A stretch of DNA of 64,000 nt from Acheta domesticus (GCA_031308135.1 JAHLJT010000631.1:4937371-5001370); one strand, 5' to 3'. Positions 21,971 through 33,290 are shown, counted from the stretch's first letter. A program made the numbers and translations. The notes: generated from the sequence alone by a model not told the origin.

Positions 21971-23122
21971 CTGAATAAAAAATGAAATTGAAAATTTAGC
22001 TAGTTGCTTTTTACTTGTCAACAAGAAGTTAATACGATTACTATTTACTTACTTGAAATATCTAAGTGGAAGCTATCCATCAAAGGACAGTGCTTTTCCA
22101 TTTTTGATGGTGAATTATCAATGTGTACATTTTTCACTGTTATAACAAAAACATTTGTTAAATAAGTCTACTGCTCATGAGTGCATTAAAAAAAATTATT
22201 GTAATACAATACTTGAAGTTGATCTTACCAATGTTGTTATTACACAGCTGATCCAGAGTTTGAATTGTTGTTATTCTACCATTTTGATGATTAATTTTAC
22301 CATTGGAATTTGTAGTGTTATATTCAATAGAATGGTTTTTTTGGAAAATCTTCTTTCCTAAAATAATTTTCTTGATTATGACTACACAATAGTTCTTATA
22401 ATTTATTTTTTATTGTCACTCATATTCAGAATTTTATGCATTTGTTTCTTTCCTTGAACTCATTTTATTACATTCTACAACAATCTACATTTATTAACAA
22501 TTTTTCATTGCACATTTAAAAAAAATAACCAGAAAATTTTCAAGTTCTCACCTTTGTAGTAAGTAGAAATCATAAGCTGTCCCCAAAGCTAGCATTGAGA
22601 ATGCAAAGACGGAAACTCCTCTGTTAATATAAATGCATATTAATTAAAATCTTTGAAAACACGAGAAAAAAGTTGTTTAAGAAAATTAACAAAGCGTACA
22701 TACACAAGTATCCAGAATACTGGGTCTTTCCAGAATATGTAGGGATTGTGAGGTGAACGGATATTAATAAGTTCACCAAATTTTAATGTGCCATTATTCA
22801 TAACAAGTTCTGTTAAGGTTTTTATGTCATGATCACTGCAGACATCTGGCAAACATACTCCCAGGTGAACTACAGAAGACTACAGAAGTACAATAGTTAG
22901 CAATGGTGTGATGTAAATTAGCACTGAGCAAACCGTAATGTTAAAATTGACTTACAGTGGCAGACAGATGATGAGGTAAGTGAGTTACAATTTTTAACAC
23001 ACTAAATGCAGTTGAAAATGGGGCTTCACCTTCTGCTATGTAATCACATTGCATTTTTGAGCCTGTCCAGTATATATTGCCCCAGAAGAATCCTGTGTTG
23101 TGTCTTCCAGTAGAATCCCACA
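17759..23122 (-). CDS. NRF-6-like (nose resistant to fluoxetine) membrane acyltransferase, 15 exons, 5' end missing
   Basis: Family: multipass membrane proteins with an extracellular cysteine-containing N-terminal NRF domain and an acyltransferase-3 domain; C. elegans NRF-6 is the best known member. The biochemical substrate of the arthropod proteins is unsettled. Exons read by eye on the minus strand: 23122-22956, 22879-22704, 22620-22552, exon 4 ending 22229, 22136-22053, 21970-21803, 21672-21579, 21477-21349, 20671-20506, 19464-19385, 19293-19198, 19102-18973, 18857-18683, 18127-17985, 17902-17759. All introns are GT..AG and phases agree except at the 5' end of exon 4. Landmarks in order: GVCLPDVCSD, GTAYDFYLL, IHGLRFLSMIWVVLGH, NAPFSVDTFFFIS, CPEYWWRNALYINTLFP, WSWYLADDTQFYVLG, YDKPWTRLGPYLIGM, VTYCAYLVHP, AFEAPIVALL, then TAA. 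About 620-650 residues are covered; the family is usually somewhat longer, so signal peptide and first part of the NRF domain are absent. Family assignment is very secure; orthology is not. Confidence 0.93.
22053..23122 (-). CDS. Exons 1-5 (as seen) of the NRF-6-like gene: luminal NRF domain and first membrane segment
   Basis: Exon 1 enters in phase 1 after a clear TTTTGCAG acceptor and reads WDSTGRHNTGFFWGNIYW, the region where the family has a D-[AS]-G-K-like stretch. It carries a cysteine (MQCDYI), and exon 2 carries two in GVCLPDVCSD, as expected for the disulphide-linked extracellular domain. The end of exon 2 plus exon 3 (WILVGVSVFAFSMLALGTAYDFYLLQ) is hydrophobic and is the first membrane helix, ending in the hallmark GTAYD. 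Exons 4-5 encode the variable polar cytoplasmic loop, with no conserved motif. Exon 2 has two acceptors 10 bp apart (after 22880 and after 22870); only the upstream one keeps frame. Introns here are 76-92 bp apart from the one before exon 4. Confidence 0.88.
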
Positions 23123-23288
23123 CTGCAAAAGAAAAAAAAATAATAATAATGTAAATAACCATGATAAGCACTCCAAGGTTTCTTAAAATTAATAATATCT
23201 TTTTGAGAAAATATTTATCCAAAGTTTAAGAACAAATATTATACTGACAAAGGGAAGTCATAACAGACAATGATGAATATGGTGAAAG

Positions 23289-23315
23289 CATCATCATCAT
23301 CATCATCATCATCAT
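23289..23315. repeat. (CAT)n microsatellite
   Basis: Nine CAT units next to the first visible exon of the NRF-6-like gene (23,122), within its upstream intron. Confidence 0.95.
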
Positions 23316-23736
23316 TTTTATCACCTATCCTTATGGAGGCTTGTGGGATGATACAAGTCAGAACTCCATTTAATCTTTGTACATCCACCACTTCTGTATC
23401 CCATTGCAATGTATTAAAGGACTGGCATAGCGAGGCAAATTTTATCCTACTTAATAGTTGACCAATGTTGCTACAATTCTTTTATCTTCCCATTAGCATT
23501 TAATGCTTTTAATGTGCTTCTTAATTCTTTTCTTGGTAGTGTTAGTTCAGTAATTCAACTGTGAAAGTTCATCTTTCGTGTTTGGATTGATTCAAAGTTA
23601 TTTCATCAGTGTATGTTGCAGCTCTTGTTAAAAAGGGTTGAAGTATGAAAATTAATGAGGTGGAATTATCTTGATTAATCATCTTAATAAATATAACCTC
23701 ATTCCTGTTGAAACATTTTTTCCCCTTTCAGTCAGA

Positions 23737-23985
23737 TTGATTGATTGATTCGTATTTCCGGGCGCGTCAACTACTTAGGTCATTAGTCCTGTAAGTGTAG
23801 TGAGTGGAGCGGGAGGTGGCGATGATCTTTTCCCCGCTGGATGGCAAGATCTGGCGCCGACCTACCGTCGACTAGCGGGGTTTTCCCCTCAACCAAGTAT
23901 CTCCCACCAGCGGGGCACCTCCCCAGCCGGGACAAGCTGTAAGCTCCCGACCGGTCTCCCGGCATGTGTGGTAGTGTACTGCATG

Positions 23986-24037
<52 letters not shown>

Positions 24038-24319
24038 GAGAGGGTAGGACAAGGAAGAGGAAGGAGAGATCGCGCGCGGTCCGTGGCCCATTTGTTAGGG
24101 TACCGCCCCGGCATTCGCCTAGTGTTGATCGGAGAAACCACGGAAAACTACCGATCAGAGCAGCCGACCGCTAGAATTTTCCTCCAGACAGCGACGAATT
24201 CGACCCAGCTGACAAGCTAGTGTCGAAAATCCTGCCGCCGTCGGGACTCGAACCTAGGACCGCTCGGTCAGAGGGACTGCAGTGATATCAGGTTGATGCA
24301 CTGAGCCATCTCTCCCGGT
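23737..24319 (-). mobile_element. SINE-1 copy, 583 bp, tRNA-derived, with 12-bp target duplication
   Basis: Flanked by CTTTCAGTCAGA at 23,725-23,736 and 24,320-24,331. Read on the minus strand it starts ACCGGGAGAGATGGCTCAG, with a pol III A box (TGGCTCAGTGCATC) and B box (GGTTCGAGTCCC), followed by a body of about 450 bp and a (AATC)n tail. The body contains the segment with ACACTAGGCGAATGCCGGGG and a (GT)n run. At over 500 bp it is unusually long for a SINE. It sits upstream of the NRF-6-like exons in the same orientation, so it may lie in an upstream intron. Confidence 0.9.
23989..24033. repeat. (GT)n microsatellite inside SINE-1
   Basis: An uninterrupted GT run in the middle of the SINE-1 copy. 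The SINE copies at 201-1,290 and 4,238-4,760 have only short CACACT stretches at the same place, so the run expanded after insertion or in the source copy. Confidence 0.95.
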
Positions 24320-24574
24320 CTTTCAGTCAGAAATTTGATAAACATACAAAATGGAAAAAACAAACAAACAAACAAAACATGCATTAAATGTGAAAAAACA
24401 TTACCTCAGTATTTAATTTTCTTTTCCTTTAGTAGCCTATTCACTCCACTAGAGTTTGAGTAGTTTCAAAGTGAAGTGTAAGATGCGTTTTAACTGAATA
24501 GTTAATAAATGAGTCAAATAATTGTTTTATTTTCACTCGAAAATTAAAAAATTATATTCATTATTTAAAGACTT

Positions 24575-25470
24575 ATTGCCGGGCCCTGGTAAGGAAAAGT
24601 GGGCCAATCTGGTTCTTGAATGTCGTAAATGACTTACTAACATATTGTGCAGTCTGGAGAGTACAGTTTTGTGAGTTCTTGACTCTGAAATATCTATTGA
24701 CGGTAAAATGTCCGTCTGTGGTCAACGCTAGCGCCTAAACCGTTGCGTCGATTTTCTCCAAAATTGATATTCCCCCATCGATCTGAAAGAACTCGAGGTC
24801 CTGCGGCTTTCACGTGCGTATTTTAATATTTGGGAGTACTTCACACGAAACTTTAATATTTTCAAAATTTTCTCAAAAATGGCACCAACTTTTTGATTTA
24901 ACTTTTCTTAGAAAATGGTCTCTTAAAGATCTCTTAAAAAATGGTCTCATTTTCGTTAAAATCCCTGATTTTTCGAAATTTGCAAAACTTCAATATTTTT
25001 CCGGTGTTTTCCTACAACTGTAATATTAAAGATAAGTTTTTTTAATGAAATAATTTGCTTAAAGACATGGTCACGTACAATTTTTCGAAAATATGAGTCT
25101 TTTTGCTTAATTTTGAAACAGGCAATTTTTAAACTACTTCAAACAATTGTTTCCTTAAAAACAACCCCAATTTTTTTTCATTTTTCCCCTTCGAATGTAG
25201 GAAAGTACAGTAAAGAAAGTGGTGCTGGTCCCCTTTTCGGTGAACTTTGCATTTTCGAAAACTGCAAACAACAAAAATGACACTGCAAAAGTACAATATT
25301 AATAACAATTGTTTTCTGTTAAATGAAATTTGTTCTACAACATAATTTCCTTAAAAAAGCTCATGTAATTACAATTGTTAAAAAAATGGTAGTAATTTAG
25401 CGTAATTTTGCAAATTTTTAAATTGCTGATAAGAATTTCCCGCATTTCTTATATTGGAATCTTTCAAGAG
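24575..25470 (-). mobile_element. Repeat X, diverged reversed copy
   Basis: It carries GTCCGTCTGTGGTCAACGCT, CGCCTAAACCGTTGCGTCGA and AATTGATATTCCCCCATCGA in reverse order relative to copy C, followed by TTCTCAAAAATGGCACCAAC blocks. The palindromic end is absent. Confidence 0.65.
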
Positions 25471-25989
25471 TTATCAGGTTGCATTGCAACATTGGAAATG
25501 CTGCGTCACGGCAGTTTGAAATTTTCAGAATAACTTCTCATTGTTGGGCGGTGTTTCTGGGTGAATGGAACGGTTTTGGATTGTCGAATTAATGTTTATT
25601 AATAATCCTAACTTTTCACGCCTAATGCGTTTCGATTAGTAATGAATTTCACAAGTGAAGGTTGAAATGTCTTAATGTGGACAGAAATAACATAATTTTA
25701 CGTAATCATTAGAGAGACGAGACAATATTCACTGTTGAAGCGCGACTAGTTAAACTAAATCGGCGATTTGAAAAGGGAAACAAATCCTTGTTCCATAAAT
25801 CTGAGAAAAACAACGACAAAATCTTAATAACATCCACAGTTGGCATCTGGGACACTTATGTTCTTCACAACAGTAGTCAGTTCTACTAATCGTTATTGAT
25901 TGCTTAGGCAACTCTGTAACTTCAAATTTGCATTTCTGTGATGTACAGAACCGTTGTATACCTTGGTCTAATTTCCTTTGTCAAATATC

Positions 25990-26565
25990 TAGACTAGTGG
26001 ACCCGGCAATGCTTCTGTATTGCAGTGTATTACACTTCACGCGCCACTGGTCACGTGATTGTTAATGACGAGTTACGCAACGCTCTGCAAACATTTTAAT
26101 AGATGAAAGACTTCCTCGCGATTATGGATTTGTTGTTTAACCAGGTTTGGACATTGTTATCAAGTATTCTATTGTTAAAATGTTCCCCTTCAAGTGTAGG
26201 CATGCGTTTGCTATGGCATTGTCGTGGAGAAATTTGATTTACTTTTTCGAGATCACGTTTCGATATTTCACAATCGTAGGGGCAGAATATGCAGCGATTA
26301 CGCGCTTAATACTTAATGGGGCGGCGGGTTGCATAGAATTTATGTTCAGGGGCGCTTAAGAATCATCAAACGCACAAATCAACAACAATGACACCCCCAC
26401 ATGTGCGATTTTATTGAAACCACTCTTTCAACATTCCCGATACTAGTAAGAACAAAGTGTGAAAATTTCAGCGAAATCGTTCGAGTAGGTTTTGCGTTTA
26501 TGTGCGACAGACATATCCACATTATCTTTTTATTTACATATAGATTATAATATATTTAAAAACAT
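25990..26565 (+). mobile_element. Repeat R, copy 1 (non-LTR/SINE-like interspersed repeat)
   Basis: It starts ACTAGTGGACCCGGCAATGC and ends ATTTCAGCGAAATCGTTCG ... GTGCGACAGACAT ... TATTTACATATAGATTA. The 3' phrase is typical of RTE-like LINE and dependent SINE tails in arthropods. There is no coding capacity. Copy 2 at 52,868-53,445 aligns along its whole length. Confidence 0.7.
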
Positions 26566-27454
26566 GTTTCTCTATTTTTGTGAAATTTATGAAACAATAT
26601 AATCATAGAATAAATATATAATGATGTGAATTAACTTATTGTGCTATAATGGACATGACAAATACTCTTACTAAATTAATAATATCAGGATCCATTTCCA
26701 CTCGAGTCTGTGTCCGTGTCAAACATTTTTGGTACAAATTGAAATATTCATGCGATATGTATTTTACTATGTTTTGAACCTAGGTTATATTCTTTACGTT
26801 GATTGGAAGAACAGCTCAGATATAAACTTTCTTGAAAGGCAAATCTGTACGTGAATGAGTACTTGATAAGGCCATCAATATACAACTTGTACTCAGGTGC
26901 TACGAGGTAACCAAAATATTATCTTATCATGCGGTAGCTGCTTTACCTGGAAAGAGTCACAAACTAGTTCTGAACTTCTTTCTCTTTTCTAGACAGTCTT
27001 TAGTTGGCAATAGAACATCTACTTTAAGCTGGACAAGTTTCATTTTTACATTGATCTGTAGCTTGAAGAATAACAAAGAAAATGTATATCTCAACTCTTT
27101 TCACGAAAATAGTTGACTATTTCCTGTTTAAAATCACCATTTCAATTAAGGTGGATAGCTCGTTTTCCTGGTATCCACTACAACTTACAGTGAAATTTCG
27201 GAAAACACCACCCCTATTGAATTACCACTTCTTTCAACGACAGATTTTTTCCCGAAACGGACTCTAAAAGCCATACATTTTAAGTAAATCGTATCCCTGT
27301 TAACAGACTACCCATCTCCCCCGAATAGCTCTTCACAGCAATTTTCTTAATTTATCCCTTTTAAGAGACACCTTTCAGGAAAATTTTCGGCGAAGGTCTT
27401 TTTTAACTGTTTGGTCGTAGAGCAAACCATTGTAATTTTTTAACATTAGGGTAA

Positions 27455-27625
27455 CTGTAGGGGAGTACATAAGGACATGCGTGCATAAGGACAAAATAAA
27501 CAGAGGAACCCTTAAGGACAACATGAACACACACAAACTGCCAAAGGATTCGAACCCGCGACCCTTCGAGCCCAGACAATTTCGGCGACCAGACAATTTT
27601 GCACGACCTGCCCTCGCTTGGGCTT
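27455..27625 (-). mobile_element. tRNA-like SINE relic with B box
   Basis: The minus strand has TCGCGGGTTCGAATCC (pol III B box) near 27,550, preceded by CTGGGCTCGAAGGG and followed by a T/G-rich body repeating TGTCCTTA about four times. A convincing A box is not seen, and boundaries are approximate. Confidence 0.45.
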
Positions 27626-29082
27626 GAATCCTTGAGGAAATAGGGGAGGGGGATATTCTGGAAATCCTGTAAAAATATACCGGGGTCACTGTTACGGTGC
27701 CACAGCTGCTCACTCCATCACTCCTTTGTTCATTTCTCCTAACGGCAGATATGAATATGACTTAATCAGTGGCGGCTCGTGCTTCAGTCACACGGTTCCA
27801 CAAACCGCAGATAATCGAAAAGTATTATATATTGGGAATATATATTTTCTTTTAATGACATTCAATATTCAAGATATTGCAACAATATCGATGTATTTGA
27901 AATTAAAGAGCGTCCAACGTATGAGTTCTCTGCGTCGGTCGGTGCTCCCCTAGGCAGTGCACCTTAACATCTTTTACAGAGTTCTCTCATTGGCCCTATG
28001 CTTCAAAATAGGGCCCTGGTTGTACGAACACCACAACTACTCTGTACCACAACCAGTTTCAGCGCAGAAGGGCAGGGGGAGGGGCCTGGCCACAAGGCAT
28101 GGCGCGGCGTCCGAGGGGAATACCAATTTTCTGTCTTCGTCTGAAACTAGCTGCAACTTAATTTTATGACTGGACTTAAAGTTTAATTCTTTAAATTAAC
28201 TTTAACTTTGAACTGACAGAGCTTTCCTTACCTTATCGTCATACAGAATAACTGGTACAATAAAATAACAAGGTTGGAAATTACAGTTCTCGACTTGCCC
28301 CCTAACACCGAATACTTTGGTTACGTTCGGAATCTGTGCGAAGCGCTAACCCAAGCCTCACCTACGATGTTTTCTTTTGTGTCATAAAAGTGAGTTTATG
28401 GATAGGACATGTATAGAATGTCGTATAGAAGTGCACATTCAAACGTAAAAGCCGTTAATTATGTTAATTAGACGAAGAAAGGTCCTTAAAATTGATTTCT
28501 AGTATTAATAGAACACTTTGGTAAAAAATATCGCCATTAACCAACCACCCTTGTGAAACACCACTCTTCATGGAAACATACTAGTCGCTTAATACATATT
28601 TAAATGTTAAACATTAAATTATTACAAAACAATTAAATATTAAACATAAAACAATATATTGTAGGGCGTACTTCTCCTGTTGTAAGATTTTTACAGTTCT
28701 TCCTTTTGGGCTATGTAATTGCAATTGTATTTTGTTATGTGAATTGGAAAAACTATCAAATTCTTGTTGTGTGCCTGTTCTGAATTTCAAATGAACAAGT
28801 GATGTTAAAAAATCATATTCCATGACACTCAATAAGCTACTCAAATAAAAATCAAAGCGCAGTATGAAATACGTGATTTAACACGCTAGCGAGATTTTTA
28901 TGGGGCTGGGTAATCGTGGCGCCTTATTTGAATGAGTGCTCACATACGCGAACGGGATCGGAAAAAATCATGACATATTCATTCATTCGAATCATGACGC
29001 TAAAAGATATGAAAGTTCATCACGGAGAGTGAACAGTTGAAAACAGCGAAAGGGGGTACTCCCTTAGTACTGGTGCCAAACA

Positions 29083-29116
29083 GAGGCCATGCATGCATGC
29101 ACTCATGCATGCACGT
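29083..29116. repeat. (ATGC)n alternating palindromic tract
   Basis: CCATGCATGCATGCAC then CATGCATGCACGTG, a purine-pyrimidine alternating stretch with Z-DNA or cruciform potential. Confidence 0.8.
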
Positions 29117-29479
29117 GAAACATGAAAAAGAATCCGGGCTAAGTTAGAAAAAATTAAATCATTCAACAATTCCAGCCCTAAAAACGTCCTATCGTCGTTT
29201 GGTTATGGAACGATGCAAGTGAAGATTGTGCCAGAGGCTACGATTGTGTCGATCCCTACTGGCGAATTTGCGAAGCAAACTTATTTGGGAGCCCAAAGAA
29301 TGGAATCCAAATACCCAGTAACGCAGCTTCTGTCAGGAGTGCAGTGGATCCTTTCCCAAGTGCCCAGGTGTTAGAACAACATGCTATGAATAGCATAGAC
29401 TTTCTCAAACTAACTAGTTTCCTTATCTCTATAGATATGCTATCTTTTCGATTCTACTCCACCCCCTCAAGAAACTATC

Positions 29480-29960
29480 TAAAAAGGAGCCATTTAAATA
29501 ATTTTCATCCAAAACTTCCGAGTTTTCGAAATACGTCTTAAGAAATTATTTGAAGCAATTGTTTTTTACTTACGCTCTAATGTACAAGAAATGCATTGAA
29601 AATATTGTTAAAAAATTACATTTGTGTAATTTTTGAAAAAAGAAAAGAATACATCAAAGTGGCATTGTTGTCATGTTATTCAGTGCATTAGCACAATCCT
29701 TAAAAAAATAAACAAAACAATTAGAGGCGTTTATGAGAAAATGGTGTTTAAGAGTTTTCAGAAATGCACAAATTTTCAAAGAAAACTTATGAGTTGTCAA
29801 GGAAGTTCGTAAGAAATCATTTGTAGCCAATATTTGTAGCAATAAAATATAAAGCTTCTATTGTAAATATTAACGACTTGAGATTAAAAAAGTGTAATAT
29901 TTGGAAAAATAAAAAATACATCAAAATGACATTTACGTCATGGTATCCAGTGCATTTAGA
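29480..29960 (+). mobile_element. Repeat X-related fragment
   Basis: About one and a half units are recognisable from TTTTTACTTACGCTCTAATG, GTAATTTTTGAAAAAAGAAA and GCGTTTATGAGAAAATGGTG, in the X order. Both ends are decayed. Confidence 0.45.
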
Positions 29961-30103
29961 CACCAGCTGACGGGAGCCACTCGGAGGGTTAGAAAAAACA
30001 CGTCAATTTAACGCCAAAACAGGTGACATGCAATATTGTGCTTGGACAAAAAGTTAGATTTTTCTCGTTTGGAGGCGCCACATTTCCATCCATTCGTTCA
30101 TTT

Positions 30104-30437
30104 CTCTCTCCCACTCCCAACCTTTATTTCTCTCTCCCATCCTTTATTTCTCTCTCCCATCCTTTATTTCTCCCTCCCACTCCCATCCTCTATTTCTCTC
30201 TCCCACTCCAATCCTTTATTTCTCACTCCCACTCCCATCCTTTATTTCTCTCTCCCACTCCAATTCCTTATTTCTCTCTTCCACTCCCATCCTTTTTTCT
30301 CTCTCCCACTCCAATTCCTTATTTCTCTCTCCCACTCCAATTCCTTATTTCTCTCTCCCACTCCCATCCTTTATTTCTCTCTCCCACTCACATCTATTTC
30401 TCTCTCCCACTCACATCCTTTACTTCTCTTTCTCTTG
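30104..30437 (+). repeat. Pyrimidine-rich minisatellite, ~22-26 bp unit
   Basis: About 13 units of the type CTCTCTCCCACTCCCATCC plus TTTATTT. One strand is almost purely C/T over 330 bp. Frames through it look like repeated SLSHS peptides but are artefacts. It abuts the CpG island starting at about 30,460. Confidence 0.92.
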
Positions 30438-30459
30438 TTTTATAGCATAAACCACACCC

Positions 30460-30960
30460 GTCGCGTCGCCTTGGGCTGCTTGCGCAAAACAACTCGCCAG
30501 TGGCCGCGTAGCCGCCGCCGGCGCCTGCGGAGTCGACGGCCACGGCGGTCAGTGCCGCCGCCGCCGCGGCGAGGCGCTCGCTTTCGCCGCCCGCGCGAGG
30601 CGCCGCGTCTAGCGCAGAGCGGAGCGAAGCCGAGCACTCAGGGCTTTCTCCGACCTTGTTGGCCGCCACCCGATACGGAACGAGCGCCTCCGCCCCCGCG
30701 CGACCACGACCCAGGCGCGGGACGCGGCGGGCCGGGGCGGGGCGGGGCGGGCCGGGGCCCGGAAGACGGCGGACGGCGGCAGACGAGGAGGAGGAGGAGG
30801 ATCCGATACGGGCCCGATCCGGATACGAAGCACCCGCGATGGAGGCCAAGGAAGCAGAGGAGTTGCACCGAGGCAGGCGATATAGCGAGGGCGGGGGAGG
30901 ATGATTCGGCATCTGAGACGGACGAAGCGGAGCGGGCATACGTTGACGACAGCGTGGAGT
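30460..30960. promoter_or_regulatory. CpG island with GC boxes
   Basis: Extremely GC- and CpG-rich against an AT-rich background, with GGGGCGGGGCGGGGCGGG near 30,735 (Sp1-type sites). An ATG in good context (CCGCGATGG, 30,838) opens only a 21-codon plus-strand frame, so any first exon would have to splice. Long frames on the minus strand here are low-complexity Pro/Arg/Ala and not trusted. It could be the promoter of the minus-strand NRF-6-like gene 7 kb away or of an unseen gene. Confidence 0.55.
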
Positions 30961-31324
30961 CTTGTGTTTGGGTTGGGGTTTGATGGCGGAAGCCGGAGGA
31001 GGGGGCGGAGGTGCTGAACCTTGTGACCCAGAGGCCGCGACCCACTGATGCCGCTCACGTAATGCAACTGGCATTTTTCGATCCTCTGCTTCCTGAGACG
31101 TAACAATGAGGCACGATGCGACGACCGCATAATACTGGCTCGGGCAGAAGGTCATGGGTTCAATCTCACAGAAAGAAGGGTTCCTAGAGACCAGAAACTC
31201 TACTCGTGTTTAAGGTGTGATATGAGAGCGAACTCTTAACTCATTTTTACGAAGGTAAGTGATCCAACTCTTGGGCTATTACCTCACTGCAAGTGAGGTG
31301 AAGTGCAAGTACCTCGATTAAAGT

Positions 31325-31490
31325 TTACCTACCAGAGCAGCCGGCAGCATGAATTTTACTCTCATTTCCATTCCTTATCTCTCGTTATTTTTCTTCTCGC
31401 TCATTTTTAATTTTTAATTTCTCATTCCTGGGCTCTGCAGCTGGTGTCAAAAATCCGCCACTGTCAGGCCTCGCACTCTCCCGGTCAACG
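31325..31490 (-). mobile_element. Decayed SINE-1 head-side fragment
   Basis: CAGCTGGTGTCAAAAATCC followed by GCCACTGTCAGGCCTCGCAC and CTCCCGG mirrors, in order, the minus-strand SINE-1 segment at 24,210-24,319. The proximal part (AGAGCAGCCGGCAGC) also matches. The B box is damaged. A small similar block (GCTGGTATCGAAAATTTGCC) occurs at 39,752-39,785. Confidence 0.4.
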
Positions 31491-33150
31491 TTGCGACAGA
31501 CGAAAGTGATGCATTCGAAAACTAATTTTCGTTTCTGTTGTTACCGTCGACGTTTAGGTCTTTTGAATTCTTCTTCACAACTTTTTTGCATTTTATAAAT
31601 TAACAAAGCTTATACTACGAGCACAAAAACACCTACGAAAGAATTGTGGGAACACATCGTAAAAGTTTTCTTCGAAATAATAAAAGTTTTATTCAATCAT
31701 GAACACAAAAATTACTGTCTTTCTAATGAAAGCATACATAAAACAATACTTCAATATAAAGCAAGTATAACAAAGTGTTCCGTGAATAACCATATTGCAT
31801 CGGCACTGCATTGTCACTTCCAAAAGGAAGTGGATAATATATAAACATATCTCTCGATGTATATCTTTTCTCCTTCCACAAAAACTATGACTTAATTGAA
31901 GAGAAATGTAGACACTAATAAATTAATTTAGATAGTAAATTAAGCTGAGAGTCAAGTAAATTTTATTGTAGGGAAAACCTGGAGATCTCTGCTGTTTATT
32001 AGAGTCGTATTCAAAGAGTGTACAATGTACTCAAAAGGAATTACGTATTTATCTCTTGGTCGACCGACAATGGAACACGGAACAATATGAAGGGTTTTGA
32101 CATAATTAGATGAAAAATTTGAAAAGGATTCAGAGTAGGTTATATAAATTTAATTCGTGAAACTCAAAGAAACATGGAAAATGGCAAGACTCTGCGTTTT
32201 GTATAATGCATGTTGCGGTTGTCAGAGTTAAAAAGAAATTAATCCGAGGCTCCGAGGCACAACCTACCCACTTCGGTAGAGTGGAACGTAGACGAAAAAA
32301 GCAATAAAACCCCAGAGAAAGAATAGTGAGAAATTCTCTTGCAGAAATCGAACTATAACGGACTGGAACAAATGCTTAGTTTTTTAGAGTTAATTTCAGT
32401 TACGAATATTAACTTGCACAATGATGTTCATTTAAGCACAGTATAAGTCTGAGGCTCTTTATGCACCGGAAGGTTAAACTTTGCGGGTCACCTTTTCGAC
32501 CAGCCATGAAAAGGGTGCCAACGAGGCGAATCACCTGGCTGGCCAGCAGTGCCGATCATTTTTCGTATCCTCCGGCAAAGCGGAGGTACGTTCAGAGAGT
32601 ATTCGGTTACGAATGATTGTGTAACAGTGCGAGCGTCAGGAAGTTTGCATAGAAGACAGTTTTCCTATTCACATTTTTTAGCTGTGTAACTGTCTGGTTC
32701 CTCCTCTTTCGTACACGAAACAGTACCACACCGGTGCACCTTCCTTCTCCGTGTCATCTCTTCCTTCTCCGTGGACATCGACCCAGCTAGCGCTACGGAC
32801 TTTCTTCGCAACTATGGCTGCCGCCCCGCTCCCCGAGCCAAGGCCCTTTTCTACGCGTCTACGGCCTCCGGCCGTCCTTGGCACGTTCTGCCTCGCCACC
32901 GTCGGCATCTGTATTCATTATTTTGTGTATAATAAATGTCCGTTATCCAACGTGGACTCATTCGTCCTAATACACAACAATTGAGAAGTGAAGTGTAGTG
33001 TAGGATAGTAACAAAGGAGGTAAATTCGAAGGACTTGTCGAAGTTCTGGGCAGTGCAGTAATTCAATTTTGCAAGAAACTACTTCAAGTTTAGATTATAT
33101 GCCACTTAGCTTTATTATTGTAATTCGTTTTCTTGGTGCTAGTACACTTC

Positions 33151-33152
<2 letters not shown>

Positions 33153-33204
<52 letters not shown>

Positions 33205-33290
33205 CGTGTTATTGTATTTCTTTTATTTATTACATTCTACATTTTATAATATAATTAGTCGACAGCAGGTTGCATACATCAAGTATAAAG

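Larger units (their letters stand above)
26566..29480. other. Unannotated DNA between repeat R and an X fragment
   Basis: Apart from the tRNA-like relic at 27,455-27,625 and the ATGC tract, nothing is recognised. If the missing first exon of the NRF-6-like gene is in the window it should lie between 23,123 and about 31,100 on the minus strand; no candidate with a matching phase-1 donor was convincing. Confidence 0.4.

Noticed and set aside
23783..24174. Frames of ~100-124 codons on both strands with HTHTHT or VCVCVC runs
   Set aside because: They are translations of the GT microsatellite within SINE-1.
24600..24720. Possible upstream exon of the NRF-6-like gene ending at a GTAAGT donor with matching phase
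   Set aside because: The sequence is part of the reversed X copy (it aligns with the same stretch at 46,300-46,400), so the agreement in phase is probably chance.
30036..30983. Plus-strand 315-codon frame
   Set aside because: Its first half is the translated pyrimidine minisatellite and its second half is the CpG island. Not a protein.
30394..31155. Minus-strand frame of 253 codons and overlapping Pro/Arg/Ala-rich frames on both strands
   Set aside because: All frames are open because the DNA is CpG-rich and poor in stop codons. No domain, no conserved start, and low-complexity composition.
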